From JBCCXL01 sp039191605 (GTDB taxonomy: Bacteria; Acidobacteriota; Thermoanaerobaculia; Multivoradales; JAHZIX01), in contig JBCCXL010000033.1 in assembly GCA_039191605.1 (NCBI GenBank), positions 1 to 42,311 on the forward strand: a stretch of DNA of 42,311 bases, given 5' to 3'. The translations under genes and the position numbers were made by a program. Positions 1 to 7,408 of the stretch are shown here, piece after piece (positions within the stretch are counted from its first letter, which is position 1; each line of letters begins with the position of its first letter). The notes under the pieces were generated by a model. The model saw nothing but the letters and a program-made list of their open reading frames with translations. It was not told the origin of the DNA and ran no database searches.

Positions 1-441
1 CCCCCCCCGGTCCCCCACCCGCCCCGTTCCCCCCCCCGACACGTTCTGCACTATGTCCCCCGGGCCGCCGAATACGGGGGCCCCGGCCCGCTTGGCGGTG
101 GTGACGTTGATGTCGATCTGCGGTCCCCAGGCGGCGAGGAAGGAGCCGCTGGTGGCGATCACCGCCCCGCCGGCGAGATCCCAGGGAGTGATGTGTCCCG
201 GGGAGTTGGCGGCCAGCTGCCCCCAGGCTCCAGTCCCCTGGGCCTGGAGGTAAGTGAGGGAGACGCCTTCGCCGGAGAGGCTGCGGCGGAAGGCTCCGCC
301 GAGGCCGCCGGGCACCTTGAGATCCCAGGAGAGATTGGGAGCGTAGGACATCAGGGATCCGTTACTGGCCCAGGCGGTCTCCCCGGCGTCGAAGGTGAGC
401 AGGGCGGTCTGGGCGATCTCTCCGCGAATTTGGTGGTGCAT
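1..441 (-). CDS. AIM24/TIGR00266-like protein, N-terminal part (cut by window edge)
   Basis: Reading leftward from an ATG at 441 the frame stays open to the window edge, giving about 147 residues. The protein starts MHHQIRGEIAQTALLTF and contains GGLGGAFRRSLSGEG, a W-G-x-L stretch, P-G-x-I-x-P-W-D-L and a late GAPVFGG. This order matches the AIM24 (DUF124, TIGR00266) beta-barrel family, whose bacterial role is poorly defined. A GGAG lies 7 bases before the ATG. The start is 45 bp after the stop of the FAD oxidoreductase on the same strand, so it is probably the third gene of that operon. The last 40 or so bases of the window are long C runs, which read as an implausible Gly/Arg stretch, so the final 14 codons are doubtful and may hold sequencing errors. 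Confidence 0.72.
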   Translation of the reverse strand, partial: MHHQIRGEIAQTALLTFDAGETAWASNGSLMSYAPNLSWDLKVPGGLGGAFRRSLSGEGVSLTYLQAQGTGAWGQLAANSPGHITPWDLAGGAVIATSGSFLAAWGPQIDINVTTAKRAGAPVFGGPGDIVQNVSGGGTGRVGDRGG

Positions 442-486
442 GGCAGTCTCCAGGGGACGGTCTTCGGGGGAGCCTGCGGGTCTGGC

Positions 487-1812
487 TCAGACCTGGTCGT
501 CGACGGACCAGGTGAGCTGTTTGACCCGCAGGGAGACCCCCCAATCCAGGACCGGCGTTGGCGGTAGCCACTGCGGTCCGATGATGGTTCGTAAGAGGGA
601 GAGGCGGTGGGTTTCCGCGCCGTTTCCGGCGATCTCCTCCGCCAGTAGATGTCCGCTGACGGTCCCCATCACGATACCCGCTCCGAAATAACCGCCGGTG
701 GCCCATAGGCCTACGTCGATGGCGCCGAAAAAGTGTCGGTGATTGCCGGTCATGCCCAGCAGGCCATCCCAGCTGTGCTCGAAGGCAACCTCCGCCAGCT
801 CCGGGAAGCGGCGGATCAGGGCGCGGCGGTGACTGGCCACCGCTCGTCGCTGCATCCGCTGCGGGGCGGTGGGGCGGCGGTCGAAGTGGGCTAGGTTGCG
901 AATCAGTATCCGGTCTTCCCGGGTGCGCCGAACGCTGGAGCCCATGGGATCCTGAGCCAGTAGGCCCCATTCTTTGGCGCCGCCGATGGCGTCGGCCTCT
1001 TCGGCGGTGAGGGGACGGGTGAAGGATCCGAAGGTGTGGAGAGGAAAGACCCGCTGGCGGAGCACCCCGAGGTTCGGCAGCAGGGAGTTGACCGCTAGCA
1101 CCACCTGCGGTGCCTCGATGGAGGCGCGGGAGGTCTCTAGACGCACCGCAGAGCCGGGATGAATGGCCCGCACCGCGTCTCCGGTGGCCAGGCGCACGTT
1201 GCTCGGCAGCGCGGAAGCCAGGGAGCGCACCAGCGCCGCCGGCTGCACCAGCACGCTTCCCGGCAGGCGCAGCCCGCCGCGGTAGTAGGAGCTGCCACAG
1301 AGCTCCCGCATCGCCTCGCTGCCGAGAGCCTGAAAGCGCTCGCCGCGGCCCTCCAGCCAGCTGGCCAGGCGCTTCATCTGCCGCTCTCCGGCGTCGGTGC
1401 CGGCGACATGCACCCAGCCGGATTCATCCCATTGGCAGGGCAGCTGATGCTCCTCCACCCTTCTCCGCAGCTGATCGATGCCGAAGCGCGAGAGGTCCAC
1501 GAAGGCGTCGCCGATGGCGGCGGGCATCTCGGCGATGAAGTAGGCGAGATCCACCACGAAGCCGGAGGAGCGACCGGCGGGGCCGGCGCCGAGGGGCACG
1601 GCATCGAGGAGCAGGATCGAATCCTGGGGTCGCAGCTCGGCGAGACGAGCGGCGGCGGCAAGGCCGGTGAAGCCCGCGCCGATCACCACGTAATCGGCCT
1701 TCACCGTGCCTTCGAGGGGCGGGGCCGGTGGATCGGGAACCTCTGGCCCCACGGTGGCGAGCCAGCCGCAGCGGGTCTCGTCCCTCACTCGGCGTCGCAG
1801 CCGAAAGCTCAT
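487..1812 (-). CDS. FAD-dependent amine/amino-acid oxidoreductase (DAO family)
   Basis: A 441-residue flavoprotein. The dinucleotide-binding motif VVIGAGFTGLAAAARLAEL lies at residues 42-60, followed by an acidic LLLD strand end typical of FAD-binding Rossmann folds. The C-terminal segment has WDGLLGMTGNHRHFFG and LWATGGYFGAGIVMGTVSG, the second FAD-contacting region of DAO/GlpD-type oxidases. Such enzymes oxidise amines or amino acids with FAD; the substrate cannot be told from sequence. There is no signal peptide, so it is probably cytoplasmic, with about 35 residues preceding the FAD domain. The start ATG overlaps the stop of the upstream DUF4442 gene as ATGA (1809-1812), which fixes the start and implies translational coupling. 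The AIM24-like gene follows 45 bp downstream. Confidence 0.85.
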   Translation of the reverse strand: MSFRLRRRVRDETRCGWLATVGPEVPDPPAPPLEGTVKADYVVIGAGFTGLAAAARLAELRPQDSILLLDAVPLGAGPAGRSSGFVVDLAYFIAEMPAAIGDAFVDLSRFGIDQLRRRVEEHQLPCQWDESGWVHVAGTDAGERQMKRLASWLEGRGERFQALGSEAMRELCGSSYYRGGLRLPGSVLVQPAALVRSLASALPSNVRLATGDAVRAIHPGSAVRLETSRASIEAPQVVLAVNSLLPNLGVLRQRVFPLHTFGSFTRPLTAEEADAIGGAKEWGLLAQDPMGSSVRRTREDRILIRNLAHFDRRPTAPQRMQRRAVASHRRALIRRFPELAEVAFEHSWDGLLGMTGNHRHFFGAIDVGLWATGGYFGAGIVMGTVSGHLLAEEIAGNGAETHRLSLLRTIIGPQWLPPTPVLDWGVSLRVKQLTWSVDDQV

Positions 1813-2420
1813 CGCCGCCCCCTCTCAGAGGTCTTCGATCCGTCGGAACCGGTCGACCCGTCAGAGCTTGCCGACTCGTCGCCGGTCTCGGGCGAGTCCT
1901 GCTGGCGTCGCCGCTCGCGGGAGAGGCGCGCCCGTTCGCGGGAGATGTCCTTGCGGCGCACGTAGAGCAGCTTGTCGATCTCCACCACCTTTCGATCCTC
2001 GGAATCGAGCACCTCGGCGACGAATCGGGGCTCGACGGCCAGCCCGAGGTCCGCCTCCCGGCGAATCTCTTCCACCTGCTCTGAACCGATCTCGAAGCGG
2101 GCTCGCACTACCCCCACCGCCGGTCGCCGGAAACGGATCGCCGCCTCTTTGTCCCACACGACGTAATCCTTCCCCAGCCGCCGGGCGAGGATCAGCACGA
2201 AGAAGGGGTCGCACATGGCGTAGAGGGAGCCGCCGAAATGAGTGCCGACATAGTTGCGGTTGAACCAGCTGAGCTTCAGCCGCACGTCCACCCGACCGCC
2301 CTCGAGGTCCATGTGGGTGACCCGGATGCCGGCTCCCAGCAGCGGAGCGTAGAGGTTCATCAGCCAGCGCAGGCGAGAGCTCTTGAGGGAACGAGGCTTG
2401 AGGGAGCCAGGGGTTGCCAT
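1809..2420 (-). CDS. DUF4442 hotdog-fold (PaaI-like thioesterase superfamily) protein
   Basis: A 203-residue protein starting MATPGSLKPRSLKSS. Residues from about 15 to 160 match the DUF4442 pattern: N-x-Y-x-P-L-L-G-A-G-I, then the hotdog core NYVGTHFGGSLYAMCDPFF, then YVVWDKEAAIRFRRP. Hotdog proteins of this type are usually acyl-CoA thioesterases, or fold relatives lacking activity; a substrate is not evident. The C-terminal 45 residues are a charged Arg-rich helix followed by a Ser/Asp/Gly-rich tail, outside the domain and probably disordered. The frame continues upstream for 119 codons, but that part is low-complexity Arg/Pro/Ser sequence, so the internal ATG at 2420 just before the domain was chosen. 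First gene of a leftward operon with the FAD oxidoreductase (ATGA overlap). Confidence 0.78.
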   Translation of the reverse strand: MATPGSLKPRSLKSSRLRWLMNLYAPLLGAGIRVTHMDLEGGRVDVRLKLSWFNRNYVGTHFGGSLYAMCDPFFVLILARRLGKDYVVWDKEAAIRFRRPAVGVVRARFEIGSEQVEEIRREADLGLAVEPRFVAEVLDSEDRKVVEIDKLLYVRRKDISRERARLSRERRRQQDSPETGDESASSDGSTGSDGSKTSERGRR

Positions 2421-2819
2421 GGGGAAGGGGGCTTCCGTGGGGTCGATTTTGAAAGGTCGGTGGCTGCAGAGGCGGTGGGAGATTCGGGGCAGAGGCAGAG
2501 ATGCTGAGGGAACGCGGCAGGGGCTCTCTGGAGGCTCGTAGGAGTGGTGGAGGCGAGACGGGCGAGGGGGAGTCTCTTTCGATCGAGTGGATGGCTTACG
2601 CAAGCCCGTCGATCCTGCCGAGCGCCTCTCTTCGGAGGTCCTGGCTAGGTAGTGCTCGCCGAGAGAATAGAGGGGACGGCGAGCTCGAGGGAATCGAGGC
2701 GCAAGAAAGACGGGGCTGAGGGGTTGCACCTTTGCGCTTCCTCGCCGGGCTTGGCTTTCGAGTCCTCCGGCCTGCACGAGGGAGCCTCACCGGAGCCCCA
2801 CCCACAGGGAGATTCGCCC
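2421..2819. other. Divergent intergenic region
   Basis: About 400 bp between the leftward DUF4442 gene and the rightward DUF1800 gene. It must carry promoters in both directions, but I see no clear -35/-10 pair or sigma-54 site. The sequence is purine-rich on the + strand (many GGAGG/GAGGG runs). Open frames across it in both directions are low-complexity and look like chance extensions of the flanking genes. Confidence 0.4.
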
Positions 2820-5093
2820 ATGAAGTCATCGCCGAAATCACCGCTGACGCCTCCTCTGAAGTCGCCCAAGCCTCGCTCTTGCGCGAGCTCTCTGCGCCGC
2901 CGTGGCTTGCGCCTCTCCTGGGGGGTGGGGGCTCTCTGCGCCATCGCTCTGCTCGTCTTCAGTGGTGCTATCAGCAACCTCTTCAGCGGCATCTTTGGTG
3001 AGCTGACCACCGCTTCTGCCAAAGAGCGGTCGGCGAAGGCTCCGCGTTGGCAGATGCCCTGGGAGGAGGCCGGTCTGAGCGCCGAGGAGGCCGCGGCCCA
3101 CCTGCTGGATCGCTTCGCCTTCGGCCCCCGCCCGGGGGACGTGGAGGCGGTGGTGGACCAAGGGCTGGAAGCGTGGTTCGAGGCGCAGCTGAAGGGCGCG
3201 GCGCCGCCACCGAAGCGGGATCCGGCGCTGGCGCCCTACCGGCAGGATCTCGACGCCTGGGAGATGAGCTCCCGGGAGATCCTGGAGACCTTCCCGAGGC
3301 CGGCGATGGTGCTGCGGGAGGCCCAGCAGGCGGGAGTGCTGGACGAAGCCGATATCGCGGCGATCCAGGCCCGGCGCCAGGGGAACCAATCTCCAGGTTC
3401 CCAGACTCCAGGAATGGAAGCCGGCATGGAAGACGCAATGGCAGCGGGCATGGAGTCGGGCCGCTCTCGGGGTGGGGGGATGGGCTCCCGCGCCGAGCTG
3501 CTGGCGTGGGCTCAGGAGCAGGGCTATCGCCCGCAGCGCGAGCTGACGCTGCAGCTGCAGGGGGCCAAGCTGGTGCGGGCACTGGAATCTCCCTACCCCC
3601 TAGGGGAGGTGCTCACGGATTTCTGGTTCAATCACTTCAACGTCTCCACCAGCGATAACGACGTGCGTCCCTTCGTGCTGGCCTACGAGCGCGACGCGTT
3701 GCGCCCTCACGTCACCGGCAGCTTCCGGGAGATGCTGGAAGCGGTGGCGCGGCATCCGGCGATGCTGCTCTATCTCGATAACGCCCGCTCCGTCGCCCCC
3801 GCGGATACGGTGAAGACTTTCGACCGCCAGCAGCGGGCCCGCCGCGGTGGTGGTTTTAACAACCGTGGCGGTCGCTTCAACAACCGTGGCGGTGACTTCA
3901 ACACCCGCGGCGGTGGCTTCAGCGCCCGCGGTGGGCAAAACGCCCAGAATCGTCCTCAGCGCCAGCGGGCTTCGGGAATCAACGAGAATTACGCCCGCGA
4001 GCTGCTGGAGCTGCACACCCTCGGGGTGGACGGCGGCTACACCCAGGCGGATGTCGAAGCGGTCGCCCGGGCCTTCACCGGCTGGTCGATCATCCCCCCG
4101 GGAGAGGGCATGGAGAGGATGCAGCAGCGTCTGCAGGGCAGCGGGCGGCGGATGGCGCAGCGGGCGGGCTTCGTGATCGATTCGGAGGGCCTCTTTCTGT
4201 TCCGAGCCGACGCCCACGACGCCACCGAGAAGGTGGTGCTGGGACAGAAGCTGAAGGCCGGCCGGGGGATGGAGGACGGCCTGGAGGTGCTGGACCTGGT
4301 GGCGGAGCACCCGTCCACCGCCCGCCACCTGGCCCACAAGCTGGCGGTGCGCTTCGTCGCCGATGAGCCGCCCCAGGAGCTGGTGGAGCAGCTGGCGGCG
4401 ACCTGGACTCGCAGCTCCGGCGACATTGCCGAGGTGCTGCGGGCGGTGGTGGCCTCGCCCCAGTTCTGGGCCGCTCGAGGGGAGAAGATCAAGAGTCCCT
4501 TTGAGCTCACCACGTCGGCTCTGCGGGCTCTGGACGCGGACCTCTACCGACCGGAGGCCGCCCTGCAATGGGTCTCCCGCATGGGGCAGCCGCTCTACGC
4601 CTACCAGGCGCCCACCGGCTATCCGGATACCGCCGCCACCTGGGTCAACAGCGGCTCCCTGCTGTCGCGGATGAACTTCGGCCTCGAGCTGGCGGCGGGG
4701 GAGGTAGCGGGAGTGGAGATCGACCTGCTGCGCCTCAACCAGGGGCGGGAGCCGGAATCTCCCCAGGCGGCCTTGGCGACTTACCTAGATCTGCTGCTGC
4801 CCCATCGCGAGACCGCCGCCGCGGTGCAGCGCCTCGAGCCGATGGTGAAGGATCCGCAGCTGGGAACGGCGGTGGAGGAGGCCCTCGACGAGGGTGGGGG
4901 GGATTCTTCTCCGGTGGTGGACGAGGACATCGATCGAATGCTCTTTGGTGGTCTTGACGGCTCGAGCTTCGATCGCGGCGGATCCTTACGCTCCCGCCGC
5001 GGGCAGCGGAGCGTCCCCCAGGCCTCTCCCCCCTCCGCTCTCGAACAGGTGGTAGGAGTGATTCTCGGCTCGCCGGAATTCCAGCGCCGCTAG
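2820..5093 (+). CDS. DUF1800 family protein
   Basis: A 757-residue protein. The ATG at 2820 was preferred over an in-frame ATG 168 bp upstream because it has GGGAG 7-8 bases before it and begins a plausible export signal (basic stretch then a hydrophobic segment at about residues 37-60). DUF1800 hallmarks are present: LLDRFAFGPRPGDVEAV near residue 95, DFWFNHFNVS, NENYARELLELHTLGVDGGY, VARAFTGW, ADAHDATEKVVLG, and FELTTSALRALDADL. The family's biochemical role is unknown; its genes typically pair with DUF1501, as here (151 bp downstream). An unusual insert of five 7-residue RGG-type repeats occupies residues 342-376, between the FWFNHFN part and NENYARELLELH. The C-terminal 60 residues are low-complexity Asp/Gly/Ser before a final helix. 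Confidence 0.88.
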   Translation: MKSSPKSPLTPPLKSPKPRSCASSLRRRGLRLSWGVGALCAIALLVFSGAISNLFSGIFGELTTASAKERSAKAPRWQMPWEEAGLSAEEAAAHLLDRFAFGPRPGDVEAVVDQGLEAWFEAQLKGAAPPPKRDPALAPYRQDLDAWEMSSREILETFPRPAMVLREAQQAGVLDEADIAAIQARRQGNQSPGSQTPGMEAGMEDAMAAGMESGRSRGGGMGSRAELLAWAQEQGYRPQRELTLQLQGAKLVRALESPYPLGEVLTDFWFNHFNVSTSDNDVRPFVLAYERDALRPHVTGSFREMLEAVARHPAMLLYLDNARSVAPADTVKTFDRQQRARRGGGFNNRGGRFNNRGGDFNTRGGGFSARGGQNAQNRPQRQRASGINENYARELLELHTLGVDGGYTQADVEAVARAFTGWSIIPPGEGMERMQQRLQGSGRRMAQRAGFVIDSEGLFLFRADAHDATEKVVLGQKLKAGRGMEDGLEVLDLVAEHPSTARHLAHKLAVRFVADEPPQELVEQLAATWTRSSGDIAEVLRAVVASPQFWAARGEKIKSPFELTTSALRALDADLYRPEAALQWVSRMGQPLYAYQAPTGYPDTAATWVNSGSLLSRMNFGLELAAGEVAGVEIDLLRLNQGREPESPQAALATYLDLLLPHRETAAAVQRLEPMVKDPQLGTAVEEALDEGGGDSSPVVDEDIDRMLFGGLDGSSFDRGGSLRSRRGQRSVPQASPPSALEQVVGVILGSPEFQRR
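3843..3947 (+). repeat. Five in-frame 21-bp repeats encoding RGG-box sequence
   Basis: Within the DUF1800 gene, five 21-bp units encode RGGGFNN, RGGRFNN, RGGDFNT, RGGGFSA and RGGQNAQ. The first four are clear repeats and the fifth is degenerate. The stretch replaces an ordinary linker in the domain and resembles RGG boxes of nucleic-acid-binding proteins, although this protein is predicted to be exported. Confidence 0.85.
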
Positions 5094-5111
5094 TCACCGG
5101 TTATCCCCTAG

Positions 5112-5133
5112 GAAGGCCCTCCCTCGGGCCTTC
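5112..5133 (+). terminator. Intercistronic hairpin between DUF1800 and DUF1501 genes
   Basis: GAAGGCCC, a 6-base loop, then GGGCCTTC: a perfect 8-bp stem starting 19 bp after the DUF1800 stop. No T tract follows, so it could be a weak terminator, an attenuator or an mRNA-stabilising stem that sets the ratio of the two products. Confidence 0.45.
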
Positions 5134-5244
5134 GATGGGGGCGCCCAAACCCTGAGCTCTGTTCCCTGATTCATCCGTCTGCTCTATCCGCCCGATTCAC
5201 CCGTCGTCGTCCAACCGATCTTCCGCTTCGAGGAGGCAACACCC

Positions 5245-6507
5245 ATGAGCATCGATCGCAGAGCTTTTTTGAAAGCCGGCGCCCTCTCCCTCTTCACCCT
5301 CGGAGCCGGCCCTGACTTCCTGCGCCGGGCGGCCCTGGCGGCGCCGCCGGCGGGCAGCGCGGCGGCGCCCATCGCCACTCGCCGCAAGACCCTAGTGACG
5401 ATCTTTCTGCGCGGCGCCATGGACGGGCTGATGGCGGTGCCGCCGCTGAACGACGGCCTGCTGCGCAAGCATCGGCAGAATCTCTTTCTCGGCGCTGGGG
5501 ATGGCCTCGCGACCCTCGGCCAGGGCTTCGGCCTCCACCCTGCCTTCGCGCCTCTGCTGCCGATGTGGCGAGAGCGTCAGCTGGCGGTGGTGCATTCCGT
5601 CGGCTCTCCAGACCCCACCCGCTCCCACTTCGACGCTCAGGACTATATGGAGACCGGCACGCCGGGGCGCAAGGGCACCCCCAGCGGCTGGCTCAACCGC
5701 GCCAGCGGGCTGCTGGGTCACGAGGCCACGCCCTTCCGCTCGGTGGCCCTGGCGAGCGCCATGCCGCGCTCCCTCTACGGGCCGGAAGCGGCGCTGGCGA
5801 TCACCGATCTGCGGGAGCTTCAGGTGCGACTGCCGGGATCCGGGACCACCGCCACGGCGGCTGGTGAAGGCTTCGAGGCGCTCTACGATCGAAGCTCTCA
5901 GGACCTGCTGCGGGCTACCGCGGAAGATAGCTTCGAGGCGGTGCGGGAGATCGCTACCTCCGGCCTGGCGAGCTATCGCCCGGCCAGCGGCGTGCGCTAT
6001 CCCCGCAGCCCTCTGGGCCGTTCCCTGATGCAGATCGCCGCCATGATCAAGGCGGGGGTGGGCCTGGAGATCGCCTTCGCCGAATCCGGCGGCTGGGATA
6101 CCCACGTGCAGCAGGGCACGATCAACGGCTCCTTCGCCCGTCGCGCCAGCGATCTAGCGAATTCCATCGCCGCCTTCTGGCAGGATCTCGGCGGGCTGCA
6201 GGACGACGTCGTGGTGCTCACCATGACCGAATTCGGCCGCACCGTGCGGCAGAACGGCTCCGGCGGCACCGATCACGGTCACGGCTCCTGCCTCTTCGCG
6301 CTCGGCCATCAGGTGGACGGCGGCAAGGTGCACGGCGATTTGCCGGCGCTGGAGGATCGCTACCTCTACGAGGGCCGCGACCTACCCGTCACCACGGACT
6401 TCCGCTCGGTCTTTGCCGGCGTCGCCCAGGCCCACCTGCACCTGCCCTCCACCGGGGGTCTCTTCCCCGGTTGGGCAGGCAAATCCCTGGAGCTGGTGCG
6501 GGGCTGA
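5245..6507 (+). CDS. DUF1501 family protein with twin-arginine signal
   Basis: A 420-residue protein. The N terminus MSIDRRAFLKAGALSLFTLG is a Tat signal (D-R-R-A-F-L-K, then a hydrophobic stretch and an Ala-rich cleavage region near residue 33), so it is exported folded. The body has DUF1501 features: TIFLRGAMDGLMAVPP, HSVGSPDPTRSHFDAQDYME, GGWDTHVQQG, VVVLTMTEFGRTVRQNGSGG-type and TDHGHG near the C terminus. The family is related in fold to alkaline phosphatase/sulfatase enzymes, and the His/Asp residues could bind metal, but no substrate is established. A strong GAGGAGG precedes the ATG. It pairs with the upstream DUF1800 gene, as in many bacteria. Confidence 0.9.
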   Translation: MSIDRRAFLKAGALSLFTLGAGPDFLRRAALAAPPAGSAAAPIATRRKTLVTIFLRGAMDGLMAVPPLNDGLLRKHRQNLFLGAGDGLATLGQGFGLHPAFAPLLPMWRERQLAVVHSVGSPDPTRSHFDAQDYMETGTPGRKGTPSGWLNRASGLLGHEATPFRSVALASAMPRSLYGPEAALAITDLRELQVRLPGSGTTATAAGEGFEALYDRSSQDLLRATAEDSFEAVREIATSGLASYRPASGVRYPRSPLGRSLMQIAAMIKAGVGLEIAFAESGGWDTHVQQGTINGSFARRASDLANSIAAFWQDLGGLQDDVVVLTMTEFGRTVRQNGSGGTDHGHGSCLFALGHQVDGGKVHGDLPALEDRYLYEGRDLPVTTDFRSVFAGVAQAHLHLPSTGGLFPGWAGKSLELVRG

Positions 6508-6530
6508 CGCCCCGTCCCCCGCAGCACCCT

Positions 6531-6544
6531 CCCTCAGCTGAGGG
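6531..6544. terminator. 14-bp palindrome at convergent gene ends
   Basis: CCCTCAGCTGAGGG is a perfect palindrome that overlaps the stop codon of the leftward ferritin-like gene and lies 23 bp after the rightward DUF1501 stop. Its position suggests bidirectional termination, but it has no loop and no T tract. Confidence 0.3.
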
Positions 6545-7223
6545 GGATCGCCGCCAGCCCGGTGGTCTTTTCCTTCAGGGTGCGCAGCTCGTCGGCCACC
6601 GCCAGGGTGTTGCGCACGGCGCTCTCGGCCTTGGCCTGGAGCTCCGGGGTGGTGCAGTACTTGATCAGCAGATTCCGGCCCCGCACATGGTGGCGGACCT
6701 CCTCCGGCTGGATCAGGGTCTCGTAGAGCTCCGCGGTGCGGTAGTCGCCGGCCTTGCGGCAGAACTCGATGAACTGCAGATTGCGAATGCGGGCGATAGC
6801 CTCGCAGGCGAAGGGGCCGGCGGCGACTCGCTCGACGGTGGTGCGCAGCGTCTTGAGGTATTGGTGAAGGGGGGAGTAACCCTGCGCCACGGGATCGAAG
6901 GTGCTCATGTCTTCCCCGAGCTCCTCGAGACGGTGGGAGATCATCTCGTAATGCTTCATCTCCTCACCGCATTGCTCGGCGAGGAGCCGCTTGGCGTCGA
7001 CCTCCGGCGTGGTGGGCATCCAGACGGCGGCGAGCTCGCTGGCCTCGAATTCGCTGGTCATAGCCAGCTTGAGGAGGATGTTGACCTCCACCTGACCTTC
7101 CGATTCCGATTCCAGGGTCTCGAGCTCCCCGAGCTTGGCGAAGAGCTCCTCCATTTCATTCACTAGGCCATAGATGAAGTCTTCGCTCGTGGGGGTCGCT
7201 TGGGTATCGGAGGAGATCGTCAT
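6534..7223 (-). CDS. Ferritin-like diiron protein
   Basis: A 229-residue, largely helical protein. It shows the carboxylate-bridged diiron pattern of ferritin-like four-helix bundles: Glu58/Glu60 in EFEASELAAVW, an E-x-x-H at 88-91 (EEMKHYEMI), Glu141 in ACEAIARIR, and a second E-x-x-H at 175-178 (PEEVRHH). Such proteins bind two irons and act as oxidases, hydroxylases or iron stores. The sequence is closest in layout to the ferritin-like superfamily at large and not to classical ferritin or rubrerythrin (no rubredoxin domain). The ATG at 7223 is followed by a Ser/Thr-rich 14-residue lead-in. A candidate promoter and palindrome lie 48-76 bp upstream. The gene is a single leftward unit facing the DUF1501 gene. 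Confidence 0.75.
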   Translation of the reverse strand: MTISSDTQATPTSEDFIYGLVNEMEELFAKLGELETLESESEGQVEVNILLKLAMTSEFEASELAAVWMPTTPEVDAKRLLAEQCGEEMKHYEMISHRLEELGEDMSTFDPVAQGYSPLHQYLKTLRTTVERVAAGPFACEAIARIRNLQFIEFCRKAGDYRTAELYETLIQPEEVRHHVRGRNLLIKYCTTPELQAKAESAVRNTLAVADELRTLKEKTTGLAAIPLS

Positions 7224-7262
7224 GATGCTTCCTTCGCTCCGGGGAGCGTTGCGGGATTCTGG

Positions 7263-7299
7263 GTCGATGAATTCATCAACGATGTTGATCTTCGGTCAA
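7263..7299 (-). promoter_or_regulatory. Candidate promoter with overlapping palindromic operator for the ferritin-like gene
   Basis: On the minus strand, TTGACC (7299-7294) is followed after 17 bp by ATGAAT (7276-7271), a fair -35 and a weak -10, about 48 bp before the ATG. The -10 lies inside GATGAATTCATC (7266-7277), a perfect 12-bp palindrome that extends to 18 bp (7263-7280) with a single mismatched pair. A regulator bound there would block the promoter. Which regulator is unknown; it is not an obvious Fur box. Confidence 0.4.
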
Positions 7300-7408
7300 A
7301 GAGTTTACCGCTCTTGGTAGAGGGAGCGCCAAGAAGATCGGTACAGGGCCTTCATCATGGGGGCTGTAGGTCGGGAAGAGATCTTATGGCTCGGTCCTGG
7401 GCCCTCTC

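Noticed and set aside
3047..3658. Overlapping + strand frame within the DUF1800 gene
   Set aside because: It is Gly/Arg-rich shadow sequence in a wrong frame of a gene with clear family motifs.
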